This document shows positions 1 to 10,946 of a DNA stretch of 64,000 nt, piece after piece. Origin of the DNA: Dama dama (taxonomy: Eukaryota > Chordata > Mammalia > Artiodactyla > Cervidae); assembly GCF_033118175.1 (NCBI RefSeq), contig NC_083711.1, positions 42,666,001-42,730,000 of the forward strand. Reading direction: 5' to 3'. The position numbers were made by a program, and so were the translations under genes. Below the pieces are notes generated by a model that made no database searches, was not told the origin of the DNA, and saw nothing but the letters and a program-made list of their open reading frames with translations. Numbering within the stretch: the first letter of the stretch is position 1; every line of letters begins with the position of its first letter.

Positions 1-1935
1 TATTTCTTGGAAACAATAATAGTCTTCCTACACATGTTTGTCTGTCTTATTTGTGCATTTCAGAACTGGATATAGGAATATGTGAACTAATATGTTTTAA
101 ATCAGTTTGTAGTCCAGAGTTGAAGTATATAGAGAAATTAAAGCAATGTTATTATGTATTGCAAAAGCAGAGAAGCTCCAGATCCTCTCATCTGCCCACG
201 TCTGTTGTTTTTAACAAAGAGAATTTTGTACTAGTGTTTTGAAAATGGGCCCATGTAACAGCTAGGCAAGCCCAGGACACCTCTTAGATAGGAATATTTG
301 CAAGAGCAAAATCTCCTCAAGCCATGTCAACAGTGCCTTCATCTTCCACAGTTATAAATCATGGTTCTTTGATGATATTCTGTTAGGCAAAGAAGAAGAA
401 AAAATACCAGTTTTTTTTTTTTCTTTTACTTTTTTTTTTGCTCTGATATTATCAATGTAGAAGCCAAGACATAAAGAGGGCTTTGACATCTTTGTTAGTA
501 AGCAAACAGGCTGGTTACAATTCTTTTGACAACAAGGTGTGGAAGGGGGTGCCCTGGAAGGATCTTCCTCTGTCTCTCCCCACTCTTCGTCTCCTCCGAC
601 TTGACAAGCTGATTGCAGAGGCCAATGAAAACACCCGTGTCTCTTTCAGGTTGAGAGCATTTGTTTGGCATCTGTGCGGGGGGCTTTCTTGCTGTGGGGT
701 GTCAAGTCACGCAATGGGAAAGAGGGCAACAGTCTCAGCCGTCGCCTTCCTGTGAGCGCTGTGCTGACGAACAAGTGGCCCAATTAGAAACTGAAGAAAA
801 TACTTCACTGTGGGGGACCCCGGCTTACTTTACCGACTGCGGCTTTATTAGTAGATTGACAGGGGCAGCCAGGAGAGGTAGCAGCGGCTGAGAGGATACA
901 GAGACAGAGTTCATGTTTCCTCAAGAGGCAAGAAATCACTCTTTCTCTCACAGGTGCTGGCAAGTTGTTGATCTTGAAAATCAGAAACCTCATTCACAGC
1001 CTGTTTTCTAGACATTATTAATATCTTAAATTACCTTGAGAGATATTACCCAAATTTAATGTTCCACGATACTTAAAGTATTATAAATTTCTCCAGAACC
1101 TCCCTTCAGCCTGTGCATCCACATGTGGCCATTTTAATAGTTCTCCTCAGGATTTTCTCACACTGAACCCCAAGTCCTTGGCTGTCTGCAAATGTTGCCT
1201 TTGGTTATTTCTTGGTGTTTTCGGGAGTTGCTTTATATATCCCCACTCTCATGTCTTCTTATGCCAGGCACAAAGATGCCCATCTTTCCTGCAGAGCCTG
1301 TGTCTTCCTCAGTAAGAGATCAGTCAGCCTTGTGTTCTGTTCACTGCTCCTAGGCACTGAGGCTGACTTACTAGACCTGTTGATCTGCTGGTTCTGTGTG
1401 CAGTCTAAAGCAGAGTGAATATTTATATCTATATATCTCTTTTCCTTTTTGGGACCATACTCTGCTTTCTTTCCTCTTACGCCGGGAGGCTCAGGGATCT
1501 TCCTGTCCTGATTCTTCCCCTACACCTGCCCTGTAGACGCTCTGCTCTCAGTCAGGCCCATCATCAGCTGTGTGCACAATGACACCCAGTTCTGATCCCT
1601 GAGTTTCCAGGCACTTTTGGAGATTGTGACATTATTGGACAGACTGGTATAACTGCTATGTCTTCAACTTTGTATTAAAATCTTTTCATGGTAATTCCCT
1701 CTGTCCTCCCCGGCCCCCCACATTCAACAATCTCGTATTCCCACCAATATTCTTATTCTCTTATCTCACGTTTCAAAGAGGACCAGTGATGTCAGGCAAA
1801 ATGTTCTTAACCTCTTTCTCTCCACTCACAACATGACCTGTATATACTCAGAATCTAAGGTCTTTTTCATTCAATATAAGAAAAGTCTCATCCTGCCAAC
1901 AGCAAGCAAACAACACTGCTGAGTTGGAGGCACAG
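1..1935. other. Single-copy DNA, no gene recognised
   Basis: No repeat family or coding exon is recognised. Short frames near 51-242, 483-755 and 1212-1418 show no domain, no coherent flanking splice signals and no resemblance to a family I know. A T-rich run lies at 411-440. The part from about 540 to 900 is richer in G+C and CpG than its surroundings and is described separately. Confidence 0.6.
540..900. promoter_or_regulatory. CpG-bearing single-copy block, possible conserved regulatory element
   Basis: About a dozen CpG dinucleotides fall between 588 and 884, while the kilobases around it are CpG-poor. The block has no recognisable repeat. It contains a homeodomain-type caattag core near 780 and a tcacgcaat C/EBP-ATF-like core near 707. 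It is too small and too CpG-sparse for a classical CpG-island promoter. An old regulatory element or an unrecognised exon are the alternatives. This is inference from base composition only. Confidence 0.2.
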
Positions 1936-2092
1936 ATTATGGAGCCAGATCGCTGTAGGTATTCAGATCTTGTCTCAGCTTTCTCACCTGTAGTAGGGGC
2001 ATAGTTAGGTATAGTGGTTGTGAGAATGTAATGGGACTTTTCCACATAAAGCAGTGTGCTCAGCATCATAGCTGACAGACAGTTATCATGAA
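1936..2092 (+). repeat. MIR SINE relic
   Basis: The order of landmarks matches MIR: a ggagccagat core, then a ctttctcacctgtagtaggggc stretch corresponding to the 'cctcatctgtaaaatgggg' region, then ttgtgagaatgtaatggg. It is heavily diverged, as expected for a family that stopped moving before the eutherian radiation. The antisense frame over this interval is a shadow. Confidence 0.5.
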
Positions 2093-2825
2093 CCATATTG
2101 ATTCACACTACTTGAGCCCTGGGTCCCATCTCTCATATTTGTAGAAAATATACTCAATCAATTGTGCTGACCATCTTCTATGTAGTCATCTCTGTCTTCC
2201 TTATTGGCTTAAGTGTGCTCTATATTTTTGTTTCTTCTTCCTTTCATTCTTATTTTGGGACTTTAAATGACAGGTCATCCCTTTGAATACTGCAAGGTCA
2301 GTCTCACTTTTTAAAAACAATATATTAAATTTTCTTCCCTATGTACCCTGATTTCTTTATGCATTTGCTTTGTCTTTCTCTTCCTTAATGGCCATATATG
2401 TTTGTTAGAGCTCGTAGCATCTTCTTTTTATATTTCTTCCACTACATCTAAATTTATAATTTTTCAGTTTTATTAGCCAGCTTTGTTCAAAATGGACAGC
2501 CTCAGATTTCAGTGGCTTACAATAAAATTATTTGGTCAAAACCTATCCTTTGAAGAGATAAGATAATTTGAGAAGGACTGCTTTGGAGAGCCATGTTGGC
2601 TCCGTAGATAAGAGAGCTCAGGTATGTTGAGATGTCTGATATTAGAATACTGTAGGATAATATAAAACAAATTTGTTTTTATGCCCCCTATGGGCAGAGG
2701 GTATCATTGAAGAAATTAATATAATATTAACTGACTGTCTTTTAAATGCTTCTTCTTGATTCCATGTATGGATTAAGGGGTCCAGGACTTAGGGGAAAAG
2801 AGAGAAAAAGATCAATCCTCTTTAT

Positions 2826-3030
2826 TGTTGTATGTATTCATTCACTAATTCTTTCATATATTCATTCATTCATTAAGTAAATATTTATAGTGCATATTTA
2901 TAGATATGCACCTTAGATATTTATAGTGTATATAGTGCAACATGCCAGATACTCTGCTAGGTTCCTGGGTTATAATAATGTACAACCCCCCAGATATGGT
3001 CCCTGCCTTCTTAGACCCTCAATTTTACCT
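2826..3030 (-). repeat. L2-type LINE 3' end with local duplication
   Basis: On the + strand a (ttca)n tract at about 2835-2875 leads into 'aagtaaatatttatag' and then 'tgccagatactctgctaggttcctggg', the antisense of the L2 3' end and its TGAA tail. An internal duplication repeats atatttatagtg at 2881-2892 and 2917-2928, which lengthens the element relative to the family. Confidence 0.55.
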
Positions 3031-3711
3031 CTACCCATGCTTGGAGATAAAGCACATCAGAGAGTTGACCATAGCAAATGAAGTGGCTCAGAGTGAGCTT
3101 CATATGATAGAAGTCAGGGCAGCAAGTCTGGAGGGAGAGATGACCGGTGGTGGTCAGAAATGAAATGTGGTGTGGATTAGAAGCTACTGGAGAGGTTCAA
3201 AGCAACAGCAACAACAGATTAGGACACAGGGCCCAGGGCAGGGCAACAATTTGGACTGTTATCACTTGTACATTGAAGGGTAATGCAGATAATTTGTAGT
3301 TATTAGTTCACTAGTGCACCTTCCCTTGCCTCCTTCCATCTTCCCCACCCCACCTCAATTAGAAGACTTGAGACAAAGTCTTTTATATCTTTCATTATGA
3401 AATCTTAATGGCTAACATACTGCATGGATGTAGTGTGTGATTAAAAATTGTTTTTTTTTCTAAGAATAAATAGATAAAATCATCTGGGCCAAAGCGTTTA
3501 TGAATATATTCTAGTGTCTGTGTATCTTTGGATATCAAAACAGTTTTGAGAATTTAAAGAAGGACGTATTGTGAATTTGAGACCAAAAAGTGTGGCAAAA
3601 ATTGCAATGCCTCAAGTGTAAGGCATGGACATGTGGTGGAGACCTTGAGTATACATAGGAGCTTTGTAGGCCGTACGGTTTTCCTATAAGAGAATCTTTC
3701 TGCAATAGCAG
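3031..3711. other. Single-copy DNA, nothing recognised
   Basis: AT-rich sequence with no repeat or coding signal that I can name. The frame ending near 3163 is mostly L2 sequence. Confidence 0.5.
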
Positions 3712-3885
3712 TAGCTCTTATTTCCTGAGCATTACCCTGTGGAAGTCACTGTTCTAAATATTTTACCCAAATTAACTCATTTGATCCTCCCAACATCATA
3801 ACCTCTGTATTGTTCTACTATTATTCCCAGTTTCTAGATGAGAAGACAGAGGTCTGGGAAGTAATGACAATGCACTAGAACTAAG
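3712..3885 (-). repeat. MIR SINE relic
   Basis: The + strand carries 'cactgttctaaatattttaccc', 'ttaactcatttgatcctcc' and 'cccagtttctagatgagaagacagag', which are the antisense forms of the MIR core and 3' region in the right order. Diverged but clear. Confidence 0.65.
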
Positions 3886-5144
3886 ATCAGACTGAAGAGG
3901 TCACATTTTCAAACAGCACACTGTATTACCTTCTTACACAACCCAGTGTGAATAATGATAGATGAAGGTTGTGATATTGGTCATAGAACATAGGAAGTCA
4001 CAAGTACTTAAGGGAGAATCAAAGGAAGTAGAGCCTCCTACCCTATTCCTTGAAAATCTGTTCTATAAAACAGCTAAACAAAGCAGACTTGATTTCCCAA
4101 ATTAGGAGGAGCCAAACTGTAAACTGATGCTCCACTTAAGTAGAATAGAATCTATATTGCCCTTGATATGGAGTCCAGAAATTGATGGAATGCATAGTCA
4201 ACACATTATTTACAGACACTAAAAAACTTATACTCTTTTTCTCAGGGATAGAAGGAAAGCAAAGGGTACAGGAAGGGATGTTCAGTGGTTTCTGGTTTGA
4301 AATGGATAACTAGCCTCTCCTTCCTGTGGGGTTGCTCCAAGGAGAGGCGACTCTGTCTCTATGTGGCAGATCGTCTAAGATGGTTCCTATGCATGTTCTG
4401 GGGGTCTGTACTTGGGCTCTCAGGTGCATATTTAGAGTGATGGAGGTTATATTTATTTCTATTTTTATACTTATTTATTTTTAGGAGATAGATGGTATAT
4501 ACTATGCTCCATTCTAGAATTTATGGATTTTGGCTGATACATCAGTTCAGATGTCTCCTAGCCTTGAGATCATGAAGCATGGTATTGTATTATAAGGCAG
4601 CAATTACTTGCTCAACCATTTACAATTGTTTTCTTAGGAGGTGGCCTTTTGGTCTCTCAAGGAAATGACACAACGTCAATGAGGTTTCAGTTCAGGGGCT
4701 TAGAGGGAACTGGGAGTCTCACATTCACTAGTTGAATATGTTATACTAGGGATATTTTAAGCTGAGATTCAAATCAGAGATTCCCCTGAGGTAGATTCTG
4801 ATGTTTTGTTTAACAAAGAAAACTATGAGTCCAAATTATTCATTACCATATTCATAAGTAGTCTATTTAGTAAGATGGTGTGGAGATAATAATAAAAACA
4901 AATATTGAATAAAGCTCTTTCCCTGTCAACCTTTCCAGCACATACAGTATGTTGATTCATTGTTAGTCTGGAGTCGATGATTTAAAATTAATGAGCATAT
5001 ACTCTTGATTGCTAGGTGAGAGACCTAAGAAATTGGAAATGTGTTGCTAGACTTCTGAGAGCTTTTCCTGTAGAAAAATGTAGGATTAAGAAAAGAATTC
5101 ATTTTTTAAAGATATAGTGAAGATCATCCATTTACAAATATTTT
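3886..5144. other. Single-copy DNA, nothing recognised
   Basis: No gene or nameable repeat. The segment near 4310-4440 has the flavour of an old mammalian interspersed repeat, but I cannot assign it. An AT-rich run lies at 4450-4490. Confidence 0.45.
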
Positions 5145-5390
5145 TATTTATTTATTTTATTTTGCTGCACTGGATCTTCAATCTCCATTGCCACAGGAAA
5201 AATCTTTTAGTTGTGGCATGTGGGAATTTTAGTTGCAGTGTGTGAACTCTCAGTTGCAGCTGCAGCTGCAGCTGCAGCATACAAACTCTCAGTTTCTGCG
5301 TGTGGGACCTAGTTCCCTGACCAGGGATTGGACCCGGCTCCCCTGCACTGGGAGTGTGGTGTCTTAGCCACTGGACCACCAGGGAAGTTC
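5145..5390 (-). repeat. CHR-type SINE
   Basis: The reverse complement starts 'aacttccctggtggtccagtgg', continues with a tRNA-like B-box region ('gtccaatccctggtcagggaac') and ends in an A-rich tail (T-rich at 5145-5162 on +). This is the cetartiodactyl CHR SINE design. The body has an expanded CAGCTG hexamer tract at 5256-5278, which makes a short perfectly palindromic stretch. The 75-codon antisense frame here is SINE sequence, not a gene. Confidence 0.85.
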
Positions 5391-5480
5391 CAAAATTTGT
5401 TTTAAATGAGCTTTGACATCCAAAATATATTGTAGATGGTTCTCTTACTTAAATGTAATAATAATCTGTATTAAATGGAA

Positions 5481-5715
5481 GTACTGTTACTGAGCAAAGG
5501 GCTGACTGACCAGCACACCAGAAGCCAATACTATGGCACTGGCTTTTGAGAAAAGAAAGAGCTTTATTGTGAGGTTGATCAGTAAGGATATAGGAGGCAG
5601 GGCTCAATTCTGTCTCCTTGAGCAGGAGTATGGTCAAATTTCTTGAGTTAGGGGAGGACGAGTTGGTATGCAGAAGTGCTGGTGGGGCAGATTTTGGTTA
5701 GAGGGCTTTGGATCT
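5481..5715 (-). repeat. Endogenous-retrovirus-type LTR, 3' part
   Basis: On the minus strand the sequence reads towards a polyadenylation signal (AATAAA, reverse complement of 5563-5568), followed by a pyrimidine-rich 'gctctttcttttctc' and a terminus ending in ...cagtaacag at 5481. This is the R-U5 layout of a gammaretrovirus-like LTR. Sequence at 5865-6112 may be the rest of U3, separated by an L1 tail. No gag, pol or env remnant is visible beside it, so it is likely a solo LTR. Confidence 0.5.
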
Positions 5716-5726
5716 TGGTCATTTCT

Positions 5727-5853
5727 TTTTTTAAACAAGTTATTATATTAATTGGAGGATAATTATTTTATAATATTGTGATGACTTCTGCCACACATCA
5801 ACATGAATCAGCCATGGGCATACATGTGTCCCCTCCCTCGTGAACCCTGGACC
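5727..5853 (-). mobile_element. L1 3' end, strongly 5'-truncated, inside LTR
   Basis: The + strand begins with a T-rich tail (5724-5733), followed by 'ttggaggataattatttt' and 'catcaacatgaatcagccat', the antisense of the ruminant L1 3' UTR. Flanking sequences 5716-5726 (tggtcatttct) and 5854-5864 (tgatcatctct) match at 9 of 11 positions and are probably decayed target-site duplications. The insertion is only about 127 bp. Confidence 0.75.
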
Positions 5854-6128
5854 TGATCATCTCTGATACGATATGGTAAAGGTGACTTCAGCACCCATTT
5901 TCCTGGACAGCGGACCCTTTGTTTAGCATTCAGGTTCCTGTCCATCATGTTCCGGTTTTTTGGTTCTGTGGAGGGGAGAAACTTTGGTTTCAGGTGTTGT
6001 TTGAGGTCAGATTTTCTCCTCTGCACATTCTTAGGGTACATGACTTACAGTTTTGTTCTGGACAAATTCAATATCTTATTGGAAACAGGATAGGATCAGT
6101 TTGGGGCTGATTCTGCAGTTACATTCCC

Positions 6129-6337
6129 AGGTTGCTCAGTGGTAAAGATTCCACCTACTAGTGCAGGAGACATAGGAGATGTGGGTTTGATCCCTGGATC
6201 AGGAAGATGCCCTGGAGGAGGAAATGGCAACCCACTCCAGTATTCTTTCCTGGGAAATTCCATGGACAGAGGAGCCTGGTGGACTGCATACAGTTCATGG
6301 GGTAGCAACGAGTCAGACATGATGGAGCATGTGCACG
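6129..6337 (+). mobile_element. Bov-tA SINE
   Basis: The tRNA-Glu-like head ('gctcagtggtaaagatt') has a B-box (gggtttgatccctgg) at 6183-6197. The Bov-A body follows with 'gaaatggcaacccactcc' and the 'gagcctggtgg' block. It is flanked by 'ctgcagttac..tccc' at 6113-6128 and 6338-6353 (14 of 16 identical), an unambiguous target-site duplication. The 131-codon frame that starts inside it has no coding meaning. Confidence 0.95.
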
Positions 6338-6495
6338 CTGCAGTTACGGTCCCAACGATATTTACTAGTATTAATTTTTCTTATCCTTTCTCATTTGTTT
6401 CCATTCTCTGTTTTTTGTATTTCTTGTATTTTATGATATTGCAACTAGAGTCTGAAGACAAGTTGCAAGTAATAGTCTGGCTAGCACTTGTCTTT

Positions 6496-6714
6496 GTGCA
6501 TATGTACATGCTAAGTCGCTTAAGTCGTGTTTGACTTTTGTGGCCCTGTGAACTGCAGCCTTCCAGGCTCCTCTGTCCAAGTGATTCTCCAGGCAAGAAT
6601 AGCGGAGTGGGTTGCCATGCCCTCCTCAAAGGGACCTTCCCAACCTGTCTCTTGGTAAGATGTCTCCTGCATTGGCATGCAGGTTCTTTACCACTAGCGC
6701 CACCTGGGAAGCCC
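6496..6714 (-). mobile_element. Bov-tA SINE
   Basis: Antisense copy: the Bov-A body ('gctaagtcgcttaagtcgtg') is at the left and the head ('ccacctgggaagcccc') at the right. Perfect 11 bp direct repeats 'cacttgtcttt' at 6485-6495 and 6715-6725 delimit the insertion exactly. It lies 140 bp from an oppositely oriented Bov-tA, so the two form an inverted pair. Confidence 0.95.
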
Positions 6715-6725
6715 CACTTGTCTTT

Positions 6726-7384
6726 ATAATCTCTTGACTTTATATTCTCTTTTGTGCATCAGATTCTTTGCATAATTTCTGTGCATGAACTACTGTCATT
6801 TATAGCTTACCAGGTAGAAATATATGCCTGTTTCATTTTTGCATCCTGTTTACTGACAGTGTTTTAAAAAGGTAGTAAAATTCTAGATCCTGATATATTA
6901 ATACATTGAAAGGCTATTTGCTTGCCTTGTAACCATCTCAGAAACAGCTGAACTGTGTTCTCCTTGGGGTGGTGGGTGGGTGGGACTCACAGAAAAAAAA
7001 TGTGATTAAACCTTTTATTGTGATTTTCATTTTATAAAACTGAGAGAAAGTGATGATGTGGTAAGAACCACAAGAACATAGCATCATGAGGAAAAGTGAA
7101 TTGTGGCCTTTGTTCCCCAAATCATGAAATCCTTGCCTGAAAGGTGGCCAGGGGACCCCTGCTGAAAAAAAAGTCTGGAAGGTAAATTAAGATCTGTTAG
7201 AAAAGGAAAGTTTTCTCTTAGTTCTTCAGAGACAGTACCATTGCACTCAAGTACAGGAAAATTGTTCTTCCTTCATCATAAAATGAGGGAGAGGCAGGTT
7301 TGCCATGCAGCTAATGATGCTTGTGGGAGGGACCTCCGCAATGCATCTTCATAGACAACATGCCTTCTTATTCCCCTGAGTCTA
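6726..7384. other. Single-copy DNA, nothing recognised
   Basis: AT-rich, no gene or named repeat. A short gtgggtggg run near 6970 is the only compositional feature. Confidence 0.5.
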
Positions 7385-7660
7385 TTTCTGGTTTGTAAAT
7401 AAGTTTATTTGTATCATTTTTTAAGATTCTACACACAGGTGATATCATATGACATTTGTCTTTGAGTAAAAAGAAAGACTATTATATCACTCAGTTTGAT
7501 AATCTCTAGGTCCATTCATGTTGGTGCAAATGGCATTATTTAACTCTTTTTTTATGGCTGAGTAAATATTCCATTATATATCTGCCCCACATTGTCTTTT
7601 ATCCATTCATCTGTCAATGAATGTTTAGGTTTCTTCTTTGTCTTGGCTATTGCTGACTAC
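7385..7660 (-). repeat. L1 fragment (ORF2 C-terminal to 3' region), antisense
   Basis: The + strand shows 'agattctacacacaggtgatatcatat', 'tccattcatgttggtgcaaatggcatta', 'tatggctgagtaaatattccatt' and 'ttatccattcatctg', the antisense L1 landmarks in order. It stops near 'ttggctattgctga', where older L1 5' sequence begins. Confidence 0.75.
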
Positions 7661-10430
7661 CTTTGTGATTGAATCATTTTATGCTTTAATGTCTGTCACT
7701 TTACCTTTTGTATATTTACTGTGTATATTTTACTTTGTAGCTACCATGAGGCTCACATGTTTTATAGTTATAAAAGTATTTTAAGTTGATAATTTAACTC
7801 CATTTTATCCATACAAAAGCTCTACATTTTTGTACTCCCCATTTTTTGTTTTTGATGTCATGATTTATATCTATTTACATTGTGTATACACTAGTGAATT
7901 ATTATAGCTATAGATATGTTTAATAAGTTTGTGTTTAACTTTCAAACTAGAGATAAATGTAGTTTATGTGTCACAACTTCCAGGTGGTGCATCTGTAAAG
8001 AATCTGCCTGCAGGAGACTCAAGAGACATAAGTTCATACCCTGGGTCGGGAAGATCCCTTGGAGTAGGAAATGGCAATCCACTTCAGTATTCTTGCCTGG
8101 AAAATCCCATGGATAGAGGAGCCTGGCAGGCTATAGTCCATGAGATTACAAAGAGTTGGACATGACTGAGCTTGCATTGCACTGCAGCAGCGTTACAATA
8201 TTATTTTGAATTAGACTGTATGTTTGCCTCTACCAGTGAGTTTTATACCTTTTTTCAGCTGAAGAACTCCTTTAGCCTTTCTTATGAGGCATGTCTAGTG
8301 GTGATAAACTCCTTCTGCTTTGTTTGTCTGGAAATACCTTTATCTCTCTTTCAAATATGAAAGACAACATAACTGGATAAAGTATTCTTGGTTGAAATTT
8401 TTTCTTTCATTATTTTAAATATACCTGATATATCTGTTATGACTAGCAAGTTTCTGCTGAAAAATCATGGTGGGAGTTCCCTTATATGCAATGAACTGCT
8501 TTTCTCTGGCTGCTTTCAAAATTCTGTTTCTGTCTTTAAACTTTGGCAATTTGATTATGTGTCTTGGTGTGGGTCTCTTTGGTTTATCTTACTGATATTT
8601 TTAGGGCTTCATGGATCTGGATGTTTATTTCTCTTCTCAGATTTGGAAATTTTTAGCCACTATTTCTATGAATAATTTTTTTGTCTTTCTCCCTCCTGCT
8701 TCTGGGACTTCCATATTGCGTATGTTATTCCAATGGTAGCATGCCGTTAAGTCCCTGTGCTACCTTCACTGTATTTCATTCTTTTTTTCCTTTTTGTTCC
8801 TCTGAGTGGATGTCTTTCACTGAAGTATCCCCAAGTTTGTTGATCTTTTCTTCTGTTTGATCTAGACTATGTTTGAGACTTTCAATTGAATATTTCAATT
8901 CAGTTATTGCATTCACCAGCTTTATGATTTTGATTTGGTCCTATTTGTATTTTCTATCTCTTTGTTGAAATTCTCACTTTGTTCATGCGTTGCTTTCCTG
9001 ATCTTAGTGAACATATTTATGACTTTAATTTTGAATTTTATTTCTTGGATAAATCAATTATCTCCTGTTCGTAGATTTGGTTTCTGGAGATTTATCTTGC
9101 TGTTTTGATTGGAGCATATTCTCCAATTTCTTAATTTTCTTTGACTCTCTGTGCTGATTTCTGTGCATTACATGAAATAGCTGCCTTTTCCAGTCTTAAA
9201 ATACTGACCTCATGTAAGAGATAGAATTTGTCAGTCAGCCTGGCCTGAGATTCTGGGTGCTTCTCAAACCTTTCTCTTTGCTCAAACCGCCTCTGTTCCT
9301 AGTGTCCCCAGGAGATTAGGGTGTGTCAAATCCTGTCAGTGTCCAGAAGGTGGAGAAAATGCTACGTGTCTGTTCAGACTCCCAGAGGACTATTAATTGT
9401 TTGCCCTGTCAGCTCCCAGATGCGTGCTAATTGGAAGCCCAACTTTTAGGTGGCAGCTGGGAAACTCAGACTGTAAGATTTGTAGTCTAGACTCCATCAT
9501 GGAGACACTGGGAGCTGGGCGTTTTTGTTTACTCGTTTTGTGCTAAGCCTGTAGGAATAGCCACTAGGTCTGCTTGTGGGACCATAAAAAAACTGCTTCT
9601 TTGTGTTCTTTGGTCTGGGAAACTTGTGAATGCCAAGTCCTGTTAGCTCCCAAATTTGGTGACTTAGGAGCTAGTCCATCAGTAGGCAGGTGAAGAAGTT
9701 GGGGCAGTGGATGCATGAACTAGATCCTTCTAGGGAAAAGCCGGAGAATTGTTTTTTTCTTCAGAATGAGCCTGGGGAATATGGTGCGGGAAGCATTCTT
9801 TCAGGTTCCCAGAGAAACCCAATGAGGTCCCAGATTCAGGCTGATTAGAGGCACAACCCTCAAGAAGCATTTGGGAAAGCATGTAGTCAAACATTTCCCT
9901 GGAAGGAGCAGGGAGCTGGGTGTTTTTGCCTGCTCCCTCTATTCTGAGCCAGGGGGTGAGGTGAGGGATGAGGAAGGACAGCTGTGAGAAGTGCTCATGA
10001 GCCCATTTAAAACCAACTTTTCATTTCTGTGCTGCTGTGGTACTTAATGCGGAGCCCTATTGTCTCTCAGAGCTGGGTGATTTCTAAGTCAGTTCTCAGG
10101 TGCCGCCCATAAAAATTGGGACACGATTTGTACTTCAAATCCTTTGCTTCTCAGGGAGAAGCTAGGCATTAGCAATTCCCTACTGGTTATGAGGTGCTGA
10201 GCTGGGGTAGGGATTTATGATGTGAACATGTCTCTACCTTTGCTACGCATTTAAATGTGGATATTTTCTCAATTGCCTGCTATGTAGGAGTCAGTAACTG
10301 TTTCCTGCATTTATTTCAGAGGGAATTAATCTTTATGTAGCTGTTTATTTGGTGTGGTCCATGGGAGGCAGGAAAGGTGGGAGCCATATATTCCACTGTT
10401 TTTCTAACATCTTCCTTTTGTAGCTCTTAA
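7661..10430 (-). repeat. Old L1 5' UTR/ORF1 region, antisense, interrupted by a SINE
   Basis: Blocks such as 'ctaccatgaggctcacatg', 'gtattcttggttg', 'gggagttcccttatatgcaatg', 'gattatgtgtcttggtgtggg' and 'cttctgggacttccatattgcg' are the familiar antisense 5' half of mammalian L1. The part to about 9260 is well supported. From 9260 to 10430 a G+C-richer 5' UTR-like stretch is inferred by continuity. A Bov-tA at 7978-8173 splits it. Stops occur throughout all frames. Confidence 0.7.
7978..8173 (+). mobile_element. Bov-tA SINE inside old L1
   Basis: Head 'cttccaggtggtgcatctgtaaag', then 'gggtcgggaagatccc', 'gaaatggcaatccacttcag' and terminal 'gagttggacatgactgag'. L1 sequence stands on both sides, so the SINE is the later event. 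No clean target-site duplication is legible. Confidence 0.9.
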
Positions 10431-10584
10431 TTAAAGAAATTCACTAAGCAAAAGTGGCCAAAGAGTCATTTGGAGTTTTAAATAAATTTTTTTTCTGTAG
10501 GTTGCACATAGCAAGTAAACTTGAATCTTCTGTTTAACTTCATTTTATTGTAATTTATTTAATTAGGAAATAATGGTACATGTT

Positions 10585-10946
10585 CATTATATACAATTTG
10601 GATCATTATAGAGATATGGATTGAAAAAAGTAAAGATTCCCATAAACCCATCCCTACAGATAACTCTTATCAACTATTTGATGCACATGCACAGTCTTTA
10701 GTTTTTCTATATATTATTTTTATTAATATTATTTTATAAAAATTAAAATCATGCTGTACATACTATTTTACAACTCACATTTTTACTTACATTCTATTTG
10801 AATGTGGCTGTTTATATAAACTTTATTCTTTCTAATGGCTCTGTTTGTATACCTTTGTTTACCTGATTCTCTTCTGTTGGATGTTTTTTCCTCAATCTTT
10901 GTCTATTACAAACATTTTCCTAAGTAATATCTTATACACTACAGTA
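10585..10946 (-). repeat. Old L1 3' region, antisense (left part)
   Basis: Antisense L1 landmarks such as 'aaaatcatgctgtacatactattttacaactc' and 'ctttgtctattacaaacattttccta'. The element resumes beyond the BovB at about 12206-12440 ('ggtgggaatgtctcag', 'gcaaaattgctctttaaaatagtgg'). Confidence 0.5.
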
